NCBI RefSeq assembly: GCF_904846185.1
Contig: NZ_CAJGZQ010000017.1
Span: forward strand, 21,986-85,985
Direction of reading: 5' to 3'
DNA: 64,000 nucleotides
From: Psychrobacter immobilis
GTDB lineage: Bacteria > Pseudomonadota > Gammaproteobacteria > Pseudomonadales > Moraxellaceae
Shown: positions 39,910-49,854 of the stretch, in pieces
Layout of the letters: each line of letters begins with the position of its first letter
Numbering within the stretch: position 1 is the first letter of the stretch
Made by a program: the position numbers and the translations under genes
Notes under the pieces: model-generated
Databases searched by the model: none
The model's input: the letters and a program-made list of their open reading frames with translations, nothing else
What the model was told of the DNA's origin: nothing

Positions 39910-41214
39910 TTAAGCACTGGCCATCTCTGCAAAAATCTCGTCAGCAGCTTTAATCGACGCATCAATATCTTCATCGCTGTGTTTGATTGACATAAAGCCA
40001 GCTTCATAAGCAGAGGGTGCCAAATAAATTCCGCGATCTAGCATGCCATGGAAGAACGTGTTAAACACTGTCATATCGCATTCTGTCACATCATCAAAAT
40101 TCTTTGGCGTGTCAGTTTCATTGTCTTTAACAAAGAACATGCCAAACATACCGCCCAATTTATTGGTACGCATGTTGATGCCATGTTTGTCAGCCGCCGC
40201 TTGAAAACCGTCTACTAGACGATCAACTTTCGCTGCTAACTCATCGTAAAAGCCATCTACGGTTAAGTCTTCAAACATCGCGATACCCGCACGCATTGCC
40301 AGTGGGTTACCTGACAATGTGCCGGCTTGGTAGACGCCGCCGAGTGGCGCAATGCAAGACATCACTTCTTTTTTACCGCCGAAAGCACCAACTGGCAAAC
40401 CTGCACCGATGATTTTACCAAAGCACGTCAAATCAGGATCAATACCGAAATGCGCTTGGGCACCGCCAAGTCCAACACGGAAGCCCGTCATCACTTCATC
40501 AAAGATCAGCACTGAACCGTTGGCAGTACACTCGGCACGCAAGGTATCATGGAATTCTTGGGTTGGAATGACCATGTTCATGTTGCCAGCGATCGGTTCT
40601 AAGATAACGCAGGCGACTTCTTCGCCCCATTTCTTAAAACAATCTTTAATCGCTTGCGGATCATTATAAGGAATGGTAATCGTATGCTTGGCAAAATCCG
40701 CTGGCACGCCTTTTGAGGTTGGCTCACCAATATCAAGCATGCCCGAACCTGCTTTTACCAATAAGCTGTCTGAATGCCCATGATAGCAGCCTTCAAACTT
40801 AACGATTTTGTCACGTTGGGTATAGCCACGAGCCAAACGAATCGCACTCATAGTCGCTTCTGTACCGGAGCTGGTCATACGAATCATCTCAACGCTTGGG
40901 ACAATTTCGCAAATTTTATCAGCGACCGTCGTTTCAAACGGCGTTGGTGTACCAAAACTTAAACCATCATCAGCTGCTTTTTTGACCGCATCAATCACTT
41001 TAGGGTGCGCATGACCCAAAATCATTGGACCCCAAGAGCCGACATAATCGATATAAGCATTGTCTTCGGTGTCATAAATTTTGCTGCCGTTAGCACGGTG
41101 CATAAAAATAGGCGTGCCACCGACACCAGCAAAGGCACGGACGGGCGAGTTTACACCGCCAGGAATATGTTTGCGGGCTTGCGCAAATAGCTGTTCGTTT
41201 TTAGTGCTCATCAT
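39910..41214 (-). CDS. hemL: Glutamate-1-semialdehyde 2,1-aminomutase
   Basis: 434 aa. Converts glutamate-1-semialdehyde to 5-aminolevulinate, following HemA (also in this window). Class III aminotransferase motifs: [11 protein letters not shown] at the start, [29 protein letters not shown] (PLP Asp) and [18 protein letters not shown] with the PLP lysine. Two ATG codons lie in tandem (41214 and 41211), with agaga just upstream; either could be used. Monocistronic. Confidence 0.97.
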   Translation of the reverse strand: MMSTKNEQLFAQARKHIPGGVNSPVRAFAGVGGTPIFMHRANGSKIYDTEDNAYIDYVGSWGPMILGHAHPKVIDAVKKAADDGLSFGTPTPFETTVADKICEIVPSVEMIRMTSSGTEATMSAIRLARGYTQRDKIVKFEGCYHGHSDSLLVKAGSGMLDIGEPTSKGVPADFAKHTITIPYNDPQAIKDCFKKWGEEVACVILEPIAGNMNMVIPTQEFHDTLRAECTANGSVLIFDEVMTGFRVGLGGAQAHFGIDPDLTCFGKIIGAGLPVGAFGGKKEVMSCIAPLGGVYQAGTLSGNPLAMRAGIAMFEDLTVDGFYDELAAKVDRLVDGFQAAADKHGINMRTNKLGGMFGMFFVKDNETDTPKNFDDVTECDMTVFNTFFHGMLDRGIYLAPSAYEAGFMSIKHSDEDIDASIKAADEIFAEMASA

Positions 41215-41322
41215 TATTCTCTACTTATTATTTCTTTAATATTGATTCTGTCTTATTCTATTAAAAATAACCTTGCGGCTTGTTGTTAATGCTTAGCAGA
41301 TTTTTAAAGCACATTTAATAAT

Positions 41323-41676
41323 TTATGCTTTTTTAACAACAGATGATTTAAGCTTCATTGGGCCAAAACCATCAAGTTTACAGTCAATATCATGACCATC
41401 AGAGGCATCGGGCAGCAGGCGAATACCTTTTGCTTTGGTACCGACTTTAATAACGGTCGATGAACCTTTGACTTTTAAGTCTTTAATCACGGTGACAGTA
41501 TCGCCATCTTGCAGCTCATTACCGACCGCATCACGAATGACCGCGTCTTGCTCTTCAGCTTGTGCCGCATCGGTTTCAGCCGCAGTCCATTCATGAGCAC
41601 ACATGGGACATACCAGTAACGCACCATCTTCGTACGTATATTCAGCATCGCATTTTGGGCAATTGGGTAAGCTCAT
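41323..41676 (-). CDS. PhnA/YjdM-type zinc-ribbon protein
   Basis: 117 aa from ATG 41676, chosen for its gaggaaa site; a longer frame starting at 41724 lacks one. The N-terminus is a zinc ribbon, [21 protein letters not shown], and the C-terminal domain ([26 protein letters not shown]) matches the PhnA/YjdM family. Despite the phnA name, these proteins are not part of C-P lyase and their cellular role is unclear. Monocistronic between hemL and ygfZ. Confidence 0.9.
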   Translation of the reverse strand: MSLPNCPKCDAEYTYEDGALLVCPMCAHEWTAAETDAAQAEEQDAVIRDAVGNELQDGDTVTVIKDLKVKGSSTVIKVGTKAKGIRLLPDASDGHDIDCKLDGFGPMKLKSSVVKKA

Positions 41677-42001
41677 AATTTCCTCGTCAGCCGTGATAAA
41701 TTGGGTGTATTCTAGAGCTAACATTGTACCGTAACTCGCCAGCTTTAACCAATCGCTTCGCTCGTAAATGCGGTGCTGTGACTAATTGATAGATTCGCTC
41801 ATGTCTTACAGCGGACGTTTTTTATCACACAGTGTTTTGTGGTACTCTGCTTTAACTAAATTTGGTTTGATGACCATGTATCTTTAGATGGTAAAACCTC
41901 AATATTTACTTTATCAATTACTTTAACAACTCAGTATTCACCACAATATCTGAGGCTATGGCTACTGATAACGATAGCGACTTATGAATAGGATAATAAT
42001 A
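41677..42001. other. Intergenic, no recognised feature
   Basis: 325 bases between divergent phnA-like and ygfZ genes. No hairpin, repeat or convincing promoter box noted. Confidence 0.4.
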
Positions 42002-42775
42002 ATGACTCAATCAAACGTATCGACCCTCTCATCAACACTGCCACAATTTGTTCAACTAACGATTCAAGGCGAAGATGCAGAAAAATTCTTGCAGGGTCAG
42101 CTAACCTCTGATGTCACCAAGCTCGGACTCAGTTATCAAGCAACGGCGCTTAGCAATTTAAAAGGTCGCATTGATTTTGGTTTGTGGATAAAAAAACAAG
42201 CCGAAAAGCATTATGATGTGGTTATCAGTGCCGATTGCGCTGAGGCTTTTCAAGCCCATTTAAAAAAGTTCGGTGCCTTTTCAAAGTTTGATACCAGTAC
42301 GCCCGCGCCCATTTATCCTTGCGTGCTTGATGACGTGCCAACTTTTAGTCATCAGGAAGACCACAATACGCCAACCGATACCCAAGCGTGGATGCAAGCG
42401 AGTCTTGCCATTGGCAACTATTGGATAGTTGCTGCTACACAGGGTCTGTTTCAGCCACAAGAGCTGCGTCTGCATCAGCGCGGCGGTATGGACTATGATA
42501 AAGGCTGCTATCTTGGTCAAGAAGTGATTGCCCGTATTTATTTTAAAGCAGCGCCAAAAGCTTTTTTACATTATGTTAGCGGCGCAGGTGACGTGCCAGC
42601 AGCCGGTGACAAGCTAGAAAAAATTCATGTGGTTAATGCGATTGCCGATGACACTATTAATGGTAATGGTTTTAAAGCATTGGTCGTTGCCCGTCCAGAG
42701 CATTTAGCCGATAGTGAGCTTACGATATTAGACTTACCGCCAGCGCTGCAAGCCGATGTTGCGCGCCAAAAATAG
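42002..42775 (+). CDS. ygfZ: YgfZ/GcvT-like folate-binding protein
   Basis: 257 aa from ATG 42002, which has agga at 8 bases (an upstream ATG at 41984 has none). YgfZ uses tetrahydrofolate and helps repair or assemble certain Fe-S proteins. The start FLQGQLTSDV and the signature KGCYLGQEVIAR (with the family Cys) are intact. Short compared with E. coli YgfZ (about 326 aa), lacking part of the C-terminal region. Located 74 bp before dadA on the same strand. Confidence 0.9.
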   Translation: MTQSNVSTLSSTLPQFVQLTIQGEDAEKFLQGQLTSDVTKLGLSYQATALSNLKGRIDFGLWIKKQAEKHYDVVISADCAEAFQAHLKKFGAFSKFDTSTPAPIYPCVLDDVPTFSHQEDHNTPTDTQAWMQASLAIGNYWIVAATQGLFQPQELRLHQRGGMDYDKGCYLGQEVIARIYFKAAPKAFLHYVSGAGDVPAAGDKLEKIHVVNAIADDTINGNGFKALVVARPEHLADSELTILDLPPALQADVARQK

Positions 42776-42849
42776 TGCGACATAATCGATAATATGAAGC
42801 AGTAAGCATCTTTTAAAGCACTTTTACTAAAAAAGCAGCAGAGTAATCT

Positions 42850-44175
42850 ATGACCCATATTGCGGTACTCGGAGCGGGCGTGGTGGGCGTGACCACCGCA
42901 TGGTACCTTCGCCAAGCAGGCTACGATGTGACCGTCATTGAGCGTGAGCCAGCGGCCGGTATGCAGACCTCATTTGCCAATGGTGGGCAAATATCTGTCT
43001 CGCACGCAACCCCTTGGGCCAATCCAGCGGCTCCAATGAAAGCGCTTAAATGGCTGTTTCGCGAGGATGCACCGCTGTTGTATCGCTTGCGTGCTGATAA
43101 GGCGCAGCTTAAGTGGGCGATGCAGTTTTTGCAAGAATGCCGTGCAGATAAAGCCGATGCCAATCTGGTACAAATGGTACGTTTAGGCTTGTATTCACGA
43201 GATACACTACAACAGCTGCGTGCTGATATTGGTATTGATTACGAGCAGCAAACGCGCGGTATTATGCATTTTTATACCAATCAAGCGGAATTTGATGCCG
43301 CCATTGCGCCAACGGAGCGCATGCAAGCGTTAGGCTGTGAGCGTCATGTCATCGATATCAATAATGCCGTTAACCTAGAGCCTGCGCTTTACCCTATTGC
43401 TCATAAGCTAAAAGGTGCTACTTATACCAGCCGTGATGAATCGGGTAATGCCCATTTATTTACCCAGCGCTTAGCTGAGCGCTGCATAAATTCTGGCGTT
43501 AAGTTTTTATATGATACCGAGATTGTGGCTTTAAACACTGACGCCCATTCTGCTCGCCCGCATGTACATAGTATTACCATTCAACCTAAGGGAGAAAACG
43601 CGCAAACCTTTAGTGCAGACAGTCATGTACTAGCACTTGGCAGCTATAGCGTATCACTCATGAAACCGCTTAATGTTCATTTGCCAATTTTCCCTGCCAA
43701 AGGTTACTCGGCTACTTATCAAATCAATCCGCGTGCGCCGCATTTAGCACCTTTCGTTAGTCTCATTGATGATGAGTTTAAGCTGGTGACATCACGCCTT
43801 GGTGACAAGTTACGCGTCGCTGGAACGGCAGAATTCAATGGCTACAATTTGGATTTAAATAGCACGCGCTGTGCTGCCATTACCCGCCGTGTGCAGCAGT
43901 TATTCCCCAAAGGTATCATTGCCAATTCTGTGCAATATTGGACAGGGCTACGTCCGATGACCCCTTCTAATGTGCCGTTAATTGGGCGCGCGCATAGGGG
44001 TCAAGTCCGTCATGGCAGTCATAATGTGGATGCTAGTTTTGATAATTTATGGCTCAATACAGGTCATGGTACGCTTGGCTGGACCCATGCTTGTGGTTCG
44101 GCAAAGGCTATCAGCTTATTGATACAAGGTGAGACACCGCCAGTCGATTTTGATTTTGTTGGCTTAGGAACGTAG
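42850..44175 (+). CDS. dadA: D-amino acid dehydrogenase small subunit
   Basis: 441 aa, standard for DadA. Oxidises D-amino acids (D-alanine chiefly) to oxo acids, passing electrons to the respiratory chain. FAD-binding HIAVLGAGVVGVTTAWYL at the N-terminus, then ERE and the FANGGQISVSHATPWANP segment. The C-terminal TGHGTLGWTHACGSA is the DadA signature. No dadX racemase follows; a terminator ends the unit. Confidence 0.94.
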   Translation: MTHIAVLGAGVVGVTTAWYLRQAGYDVTVIEREPAAGMQTSFANGGQISVSHATPWANPAAPMKALKWLFREDAPLLYRLRADKAQLKWAMQFLQECRADKADANLVQMVRLGLYSRDTLQQLRADIGIDYEQQTRGIMHFYTNQAEFDAAIAPTERMQALGCERHVIDINNAVNLEPALYPIAHKLKGATYTSRDESGNAHLFTQRLAERCINSGVKFLYDTEIVALNTDAHSARPHVHSITIQPKGENAQTFSADSHVLALGSYSVSLMKPLNVHLPIFPAKGYSATYQINPRAPHLAPFVSLIDDEFKLVTSRLGDKLRVAGTAEFNGYNLDLNSTRCAAITRRVQQLFPKGIIANSVQYWTGLRPMTPSNVPLIGRAHRGQVRHGSHNVDASFDNLWLNTGHGTLGWTHACGSAKAISLLIQGETPPVDFDFVGLGT

Positions 44176-44203
44176 AAATAAGAAACGTAAGAATAAGAAA
44201 CGT

Positions 44204-44241
44204 AAAAAAGGCGCTACCACTATAAGTCAGCGCCTTTTTTC
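44204..44241. terminator. Bidirectional intrinsic terminator
   Basis: AAAAAGGCGCT / AGCGCCTTTTTT stem, with inner ACT/AGT pairing. Two nearly repeated AATAAGAAACGTAA units precede it. Between dadA (+) and the oxidoreductase gene (-). Confidence 0.85.
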
Positions 44242-44273
44242 TTTATATGGAAGACTTTTATTCTAGAACTATT

Positions 44274-46499
44274 TTATGCAGCGCTTCCTGATTTAATACT
44301 GGCATTAACGTCAGAATCAACGCTTGAATCGGTAATCTCCAAATTAGCCACTTCTAGCGGAATTGCTTCCAATTGCACAGGTACGCCATTGACCGCTGCA
44401 TTACCACTTAACTGATCGATTAAAGTATCGTCCGTCAAATCATTGACACTGACGCCGGCATGCGCTTGCGCAATTTTTTGCTTCACGCCTTTACGCCCAT
44501 GACCCCAGCCATGCGGGATACTCACCACTTTTGGCATCAGCTCATCGGTTACTTCTGCGGTAATAATCACGCTACCAACGCGCGAGCTAACTTTTACGTT
44601 TTGACCGTCCTCAATACCGTATTCTTTGGCCGTTTCAGGATGCAACATAAGCGTGCAGCGCGGCTTACCTTTTACCAAGCGATAGCTATTGTGCAGCCAC
44701 GAATTATTACTACGGACATGGCGACGACCGATGAGTAAAATTTGCTTATCGTCATAACCCTGCATCATCTCCCGTACCCGCGCCAAATCTGCTTGATAAA
44801 AATCAATATTAAGATGAATCTGCTTGTCTTTATGCTTTAATGCTTGCGGTAGCATCCTTTTGAGGTGCCCTAAATCAAGGCCATGCGGATTTCTCTTAAG
44901 TTTATTCAATGTCATGCCAGCATAAGGTCCACGTCTTAACCCTTGATCAAGCATAAATTTTGGTCCTAAAATATTGACCAATCGGCGCTCAATTTTGGTT
45001 GCAAGCGCTGCTTTTTTATCTAGACGTTTTGCCAGCTCTAGATAAATTTGCCAATCATGTTTGGCACTTTTTTTCTTAGCAAATAATGCTTTTGAATATT
45101 TAGCCACGTTATGGACGGCAAAATTATTAAAGGTAACATCATAATGGTCACGCTCTAGTGGCGATACGGGTGGCAAAATAATATGGGCATGACGACTGGT
45201 TTCAGTAACGTAATAATCAATCGCAACCATAAAGTCTAAGCTAGCAAAAGCTTCATCTAACTTTTCACCATTGGGTGTGCTGACTACAGGGTTTCCAGCG
45301 ACAGTCATAAAGCCCTTTAATTGCCCCGCGCCTTCTACCAACATCTCATCCGCCATCGCCACGACGGGATAATCACCATTAAAATCAGGCAAGTTACTCA
45401 CGCGACTATGGCGTTTACCTAAATAACCTGGGCCTGAGTTATTGACCACATCGACCGCAGGATTGGGGAACATCAGACCACCCACTTCATCCAAGCGACC
45501 CGTGACAATATTAATCAGCATAATAAGATACTGACTCAGTAAGCCAAACTCTTGCACCGATACGCCCATGCGCCCGTAACAGACCGAGCTTTCGGCTTCA
45601 CAAAACTCTTTGACCAGTCGTTTAATCTCGCTTGCCGCAATGCCAGTAATATCAGCAACCGATTCGGCGCTGTAGTCTTTGGCGAAGTCTGCAATGCGCG
45701 CAATCTCTGGCGCGAGCGCCGCCGCTCTATTATTTTTAGCGCGTGCCTTGTCTGCATAACCTTGGAGATAGATTTCATTGAGCATGGCAAGCAAGAGTAA
45801 GACATCCGTCGCTGGGCGAATAAAATGATGCTCGCTGGCAATATCTGCCGTTTCGGTGCGCCTGGGGTCGATGACTACTACCTTGCCATCGCGGGCTTTG
45901 ATGTCTTTTAGCTTTTGGCGCATATTTGGCGCGGTCATAATACTGCCGTTAGACGCCAGCGGATTACCGCCAATGATAAGCATATATTGGGTACGATTGA
46001 CGTCAGGCACGGGGATACGCAGCATATGCCCAAACAGATGCATACTGACAATATGGTGCGGCAATTGGTCGATGGAAGTCGCAGAAAAACGACTGCGCGT
46101 CTTTATACTGCTTAATAAATGCTTAATCGTTAACATACCGCCCAGATTATGGACGTTGGGATTACCTAGATAAATACCAAAGGCGTTTTGACCGTGTTTT
46201 TTCTGTACCGACTGAATACCCGCGGCCACTTTATCGAGAGCTTCAGGCCAGCTAATCTCTTTCCAACCGTTAGCCGTTCTCTCAACGGGATGACGCAGGC
46301 GATCACTGTCTTCATGCAAATCTTGTAAAGCAGTTGCTTTTGGACAAATATAACCCTTGGAGAATGGGTCGTTTTTATCGCCTTTAATCGATAGTACTTT
46401 TTCACCATCGTGCTGGATGACGATACCGCACATCGCTTCGCATAAATTGCAGGTTCTAAAATGTGTTTGCTCATTCGTCTTGCTTTGTTCACTAGCCAT
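44274..46499 (-). CDS. Molybdopterin-dependent oxidoreductase
   Basis: 741 aa. An N-terminal 4Fe-4S motif CNLCEAMC plus a fourth Cys in GYICPKA is followed by the DMSO-reductase-family molybdopterin core (IGGNPLASNGS, VVIDPRRTETA) and the C-terminal molydopterin-dinucleotide domain (HVRSNNSWLHNS, HPETAKEYGI). The family oxidises or reduces diverse small molecules; the C-terminal part resembles uncharacterised formate-dehydrogenase/BisC-like proteins. No Tat signal is seen, so it is probably cytoplasmic. Start has agggag at 7 bases. It lies downstream of a TetR gene on the same strand, with a 107-bp repeat between. Confidence 0.88.
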   Translation of the reverse strand: MASEQSKTNEQTHFRTCNLCEAMCGIVIQHDGEKVLSIKGDKNDPFSKGYICPKATALQDLHEDSDRLRHPVERTANGWKEISWPEALDKVAAGIQSVQKKHGQNAFGIYLGNPNVHNLGGMLTIKHLLSSIKTRSRFSATSIDQLPHHIVSMHLFGHMLRIPVPDVNRTQYMLIIGGNPLASNGSIMTAPNMRQKLKDIKARDGKVVVIDPRRTETADIASEHHFIRPATDVLLLLAMLNEIYLQGYADKARAKNNRAAALAPEIARIADFAKDYSAESVADITGIAASEIKRLVKEFCEAESSVCYGRMGVSVQEFGLLSQYLIMLINIVTGRLDEVGGLMFPNPAVDVVNNSGPGYLGKRHSRVSNLPDFNGDYPVVAMADEMLVEGAGQLKGFMTVAGNPVVSTPNGEKLDEAFASLDFMVAIDYYVTETSRHAHIILPPVSPLERDHYDVTFNNFAVHNVAKYSKALFAKKKSAKHDWQIYLELAKRLDKKAALATKIERRLVNILGPKFMLDQGLRRGPYAGMTLNKLKRNPHGLDLGHLKRMLPQALKHKDKQIHLNIDFYQADLARVREMMQGYDDKQILLIGRRHVRSNNSWLHNSYRLVKGKPRCTLMLHPETAKEYGIEDGQNVKVSSRVGSVIITAEVTDELMPKVVSIPHGWGHGRKGVKQKIAQAHAGVSVNDLTDDTLIDQLSGNAAVNGVPVQLEAIPLEVANLEITDSSVDSDVNASIKSGSAA

Positions 46500-46524
46500 G
46501 GTCGCGCTCCCTGTTATTTTTTAC

Positions 46525-46631
46525 TATAGTCATTCCACTACAAAGGTATTACTGCGTTAACCTCGCTTGAAGTATTAAACATACATCTACACTCGGTTGC
46601 CTTGTACTACTTTTAAATTGAATCGACTATA
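46525..46631. repeat. Short interspersed repeat, copy A (about 107 bp)
   Basis: Begins TATAGTC and ends GACTATA. It shares CTCGCTT, TTGCCTT and ATTGAA.CGACTATA with the 108-bp element at 49586-49693, in the same orientation. The end inverted repeats and constant size suggest a non-coding MITE-like element. It fills most of the 241-bp gap between the oxidoreductase and TetR genes. This copy is degenerate. Confidence 0.55.
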
Positions 46632-46740
46632 GCGCTTTCACTATATAAATTCCGTTTTATGAGGTTAATACATTTGCTCATCTTAACAATCTTAAAAACA
46701 CTGAGAATTAGTCAAAGTGCAACATTAATAAGCTAAATAA

Positions 46741-47430
46741 CTAGCCATATACTCTGTGTCTATCTTTGGCGAAAAAACTGTTAAAAAGTCCATCAAAGTT
46801 TTTGCACAACATCTCAATGGCTTGCTGCCGTGAATAACGCTGTTGATGACAGCCCAATATCAATTCATGTACTTGGGCGGCAGCGATATCGACACAGAGA
46901 TGAACGTCAGATTCGTCAAAAGAGCACTCGGCTGACTGCAATCCCTCTATAAATATCTTAGTCCACTCGTCTCTTATCTCTATGATTAGACTTCCCAACC
47001 CGTTACGTTCTATGTTTGAATCAAAGCGCAGACTGTCTTCGAGCAAACGTTGAAATAAAGTGATGTTTTGAAAGGCGGCATCAAAAATCAATGTTAGGCA
47101 TTCCTGACAACGCTCATTGAAATCCTCTTTAGACAGCGTTGGATAGTCTTTAAGCATATCTACCCACGCCATGCGCATCGGAGATAAATAATTGCCTTTA
47201 AGTTGCTCGCTTAACACCTGCTGCAACGCATCTAAACTATCAAAATGATTATAAAAACTTGGCTGAGCAATACCTGCGCCTTTCGCGATTTTATTCATAC
47301 TCATACCACAAGCGCCCTCTACGCTATACAGCTGCAAGGCACTTTTTAGTAACGTATGACGCGTTTTCGCCTTTGCCAGCTCTCGTTTTGTTTCCGGTTT
47401 TGTAGCACTTACACTATCAAGTACATTCAC
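46741..47430 (-). CDS. TetR-family transcriptional regulator
   Basis: 229 aa from a GTG at 47430 with agg at 6 bases; a TTG start 11 codons upstream (47463) is a less likely choice. The HTH spans KSALQLYSVEGACGMSMNKIAKGAGIAQ..SFYNHFDSL near residues 25-65; the rest is a ligand domain of unknown specificity. A perfect GGCTATAGCC palindrome (47482-47491) lies upstream and could be an autoregulatory operator. The downstream molybdopterin oxidoreductase gene is a possible target. Confidence 0.85.
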   Translation of the reverse strand: MNVLDSVSATKPETKRELAKAKTRHTLLKSALQLYSVEGACGMSMNKIAKGAGIAQPSFYNHFDSLDALQQVLSEQLKGNYLSPMRMAWVDMLKDYPTLSKEDFNERCQECLTLIFDAAFQNITLFQRLLEDSLRFDSNIERNGLGSLIIEIRDEWTKIFIEGLQSAECSFDESDVHLCVDIAAAQVHELILGCHQQRYSRQQAIEMLCKNFDGLFNSFFAKDRHRVYG

Positions 47431-47934
47431 TATCAACCTGCCCCAACTTAATCTATAAAACAATTGTTATTTCAACTATAAGGCTATAGCCATTTAAACA
47501 AGAAGTCTATCACTAAATATTTAACCTTACTTATTCTTGATGATTCGTTTTAACCCATCCTAAAACAATCATAAAAAAATAGCCGCCACATTTATGATGA
47601 CAGCTATTTTTTTTATTCCTATATTTACAGCGTGTTACGACGTCATTTTTTATAAAGCATCGCCAGACTTGTTGATCCTCTTTACGTATGTCACTGATAA
47701 AACACTTCATTCATTACACAAATGGACGATGCATAACATAGCTGTGCAGATCTCAATAATGGAGCAACACTCTCAACATTGCATATACAGACATGACGAT
47801 GGTGAGCACTTATATTAGATATCACCAGTTAGCTGATTCATAAGTACTGATAGCAGCTGAGTAAAATGTCGATTAAAGACAGATGGAATAATTGTCTCAA
47901 TAACCAATTTTATAATAAAAGAAGGAACATAAAA
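47431..47934. other. Divergent intergenic region TetR / CsbD
   Basis: 504 bases. It holds a GGCTATAGCC palindrome (47482-47491), a terminator-like hairpin (47573-47616), and otherwise no supported gene; a 74-codon frame inside it lacks a ribosome-binding site. Confidence 0.45.
47573..47616. terminator. Orphan terminator-like hairpin
   Basis: AAAATAGC and GCTATTTT arms flanked by A7 and T7 runs, 19-base loop that can pair CAT/ATG. No annotated gene ends here on either strand, so it may mark the end of an unrecognised small RNA. Confidence 0.45.
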
Positions 47935-48138
47935 ATGAACGAACATACTCTAAAAGGTGAATGGAACCAAATAAAAGGCTCAGTAAAGCAAAAATGGGCT
48001 GATCTTACTGATGATGATTTATTACACGTTGAAGGTAGCCGTGATAAATTGGTCGGAAAAGTTCAAGAACGTTATGGTCACAGCAAAGATGATGCTGAAC
48101 GTGAAGTAGACGCATGGCGTACTGAACATAAATACTAG
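47935..48138 (+). CDS. CsbD-family stress protein
   Basis: 67 aa from ATG 47935, with aagga at about 10 bases (upstream start at 47866 is unsupported). Sequence LKGEWNQIKGSVKQKWADLTDDDL and KLVGKVQERYG is the classic CsbD (YjbJ) pattern, a hydrophilic helical protein induced by general stress in many bacteria. Monocistronic with its own terminators. Molecular role unknown. Confidence 0.93.
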   Translation: MNEHTLKGEWNQIKGSVKQKWADLTDDDLLHVEGSRDKLVGKVQERYGHSKDDAEREVDAWRTEHKY

Positions 48139-48200
48139 TAGATAGTGATGCTTGTAAGAAGTATTAAGATAAAAATCTTATAAGCAGATTATTGAAACGA

Positions 48201-48231
48201 AAATCGCATTAGTTTCTAATGCGGTTTTTTT
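48201..48231 (+). terminator. Intrinsic terminator of csbD-like gene
   Basis: CGCATTAG/CTAATGCG perfect stem (48205-48212 with 48216-48223), TTT loop, then T run. Confidence 0.88.
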
Positions 48232-48303
48232 ATGCTGGACTTATCACCAACTTGATTTATATCAAATAATTATAAAAGATAAAACTCAAAGTCCAGACAC
48301 GAT

Positions 48304-48340
48304 AAAACCGCATAGCAATTAACTGTTATGCGGTTTTATT
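48304..48340. terminator. Second strong hairpin, bidirectional
   Basis: A 14-bp stem with one wobble (AAAACCGCATA... / ...TATGCGGTTTT), loop ATTAAC. Sits 73 bp after the first terminator, a tandem arrangement. Confidence 0.75.
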
Positions 48341-48413
48341 GTTAACCATCCATGTTACCTATCACCACTGTTTCCCATGCATCCTTGCATAATATTCAGC
48401 ATATTGTGATACT

Positions 48414-48431
48414 GGGCATCCTGCCCTTTTT
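48414..48431 (+). terminator. Short terminator-like hairpin
   Basis: GGGCA-TCC-TGCCC followed by T5. Only 5 bp but GC-rich; no gene ends here. Confidence 0.35.
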
Positions 48432-48630
48432 ACTACAACTACCAGCATTAACTACTGATAGCAGCAAAGGGTATGTGTCTTTACTCCACTTATCATTATC
48501 ATCCTGATGCTAATAAGTGAATCATTATCCTTAATGCGGTCAACTCAATCCTTGAGTCACATTCCCTAATGCCGTGTGACTATAATGCCTAATTCCTAAC
48601 CTGATGTTAAGTCGCGTAAGCGTCATTACG

Positions 48631-48648
48631 TGTAAGCATATGCTTACA
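48631..48648. promoter_or_regulatory. Perfect 18-bp palindrome
   Basis: TGTAAGCATATGCTTACA reads identically on both strands, 249 bp before the small lipoprotein gene. A candidate regulator site or cruciform; no regulator is assigned. Confidence 0.4.
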
Positions 48649-48896
48649 TGATTCATATTCGTTACCCTGATTACAACTTATTAACGCAAAAGACACTAAT
48701 CATCAAGCTTTGTCCATTATGATAGATAATGTAAGAAAATATTTCAAAGCGCATAATGGTAATGACGATGGTGATAATTAGTTTGCCAGTAAGTTATGAA
48801 TACGATTATATGAACAATCTATAGAGTGCGTACGTGCTCGGCTATCACCAGCAATGATGCGACGGGTAATTTAAAAATATTATAGGATATTGGATC

Positions 48897-49559
48897 ATGA
48901 AAATTCTAAAGCCTTTCTCATTTAAGACCATTATATCTACTGGTCTTACGGTTGCATTATTGGGCACTACAGTTGGGTGTGCCGTCGTCGGTCCAGGGTA
49001 TGATAATTACCCAGTATATGGTGGTAATGATGATTATGGTAACGCTGACTACAACCGTATTAGTCAAAAGCTACGCGCTGATCTGCGCCGTAAAGGCTAT
49101 CAGGTTATGGATATCAAATCCAATAACTACCGTGGCAATCGCATAATGACCGCTTATGCCAAAAAGAACAACCAAGCATACGAGCTAAAATACACGTATC
49201 CTGATCTAAAACTTATTAGCTCAAATAAAAAAGCTTGGTCTAATGTTTGGCAAGACGATAGATATGACAAAGACCATTACAACAAAGACAAATATAAAAA
49301 TAATGGCAAGCATAAGAATAATAAGCACTATAAAAATGATGATATCGAAGATAGCATTAAAAGAGACTCGCGTTATCCAGCAATTAAGCAACGTGCAATC
49401 AATAAAATACAAGGCATGGGCTATCGGGTCAACGACATTGAGCTGGAAGAAAAGAACGGACGCGGCGTGTTCGAGATTGAAGCCAAGCGCGGCTCGCAAG
49501 AATATGAAATACGACTTGGTTACCCAAACTTAAATGTGATTAAGATTGAAAAAGACTAG
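48897..49559 (+). CDS. Small lipoprotein with two copies of an unrecognised domain
   Basis: 220 aa. The signal peptide ends at C28 (GTTVGC), so it is probably a lipoprotein. Two related segments follow: about 52-110 (LRADLRRKGYQVMDIK, QAYELKYTYPDLKLI) and about 155-220 (RAINKIQGMGYRVNDIELE, QEYEIRLGYPNLNVIKIEKD). They are separated by a Lys/Asn/Tyr/Asp-rich linker (about 120-152). The segment pattern is alpha-beta and slightly PepSY-like. A third copy makes up the next gene. ATG has agg about 10 bases upstream. Function unknown; envelope location. Confidence 0.75.
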   Translation: MKILKPFSFKTIISTGLTVALLGTTVGCAVVGPGYDNYPVYGGNDDYGNADYNRISQKLRADLRRKGYQVMDIKSNNYRGNRIMTAYAKKNNQAYELKYTYPDLKLISSNKKAWSNVWQDDRYDKDHYNKDKYKNNGKHKNNKHYKNDDIEDSIKRDSRYPAIKQRAINKIQGMGYRVNDIELEEKNGRGVFEIEAKRGSQEYEIRLGYPNLNVIKIEKD

Positions 49560-49585
49560 AGCATATCCTCCATTCAATTGATAGT

Positions 49586-49693
49586 TATAGTCAATGCTAT
49601 ATAAATCAGATACGGTGTCAGGCTCGCTTAGTCTACTATTTGTAGTATTTTCGCTTGCCTTCCTTGAATCTAAATTATATTGAACCGACTATA
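49586..49693. repeat. Short interspersed repeat, copy B (about 108 bp)
   Basis: Begins TATAGTC, ends GACTATA, and contains a TACTA/TAGTA hairpin. The segment near 49600-49640 matches, on the other strand, 57487-57524 at about 31 of 38 bases. This is the best-preserved of three copies in the window. Confidence 0.65.
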
Positions 49694-49772
49694 TTTAAGT
49701 GCATTAAAGATGAAATTAGTGAAATAAAGCTATTAAATAAAGTTTTGGCATCGTTTCTTACTTGATGCCTTT

Positions 49773-49812
49773 GGTCAAATAAGCCAGCCCTTGGTTTATT
49801 TGACCCTTTTTT
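49773..49812 (+). terminator. Intrinsic terminator between the lipoprotein genes
   Basis: A perfect 10-bp stem GGTCAAATAA/TTATTTGACC (49773-49782 with 49796-49805) and T6. Lies 40 bp ahead of the second lipoprotein gene. Confidence 0.85.
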
Positions 49813-49854
49813 ATAAGAGACGCAAAAACATCTTTGACATCATAAGAGGATTTG

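Larger units (their letters stand above)
48139..48896. other. Long intergenic region with several hairpins
   Basis: 758 bases between CsbD and the first small lipoprotein. Contains the terminators at 48201, 48304 and 48414, a TATAAT (48581-48586) with GTCACA/TGTGAC arms just before it, and a perfect 18-bp palindrome (48631-48648). No ORF with a ribosome-binding site was recognised. Confidence 0.5.

Noticed and set aside
47594..47818. 74-codon open frame as a gene
   Set aside because: No ribosome-binding site, overlaps a terminator-like hairpin, and the product looks random.
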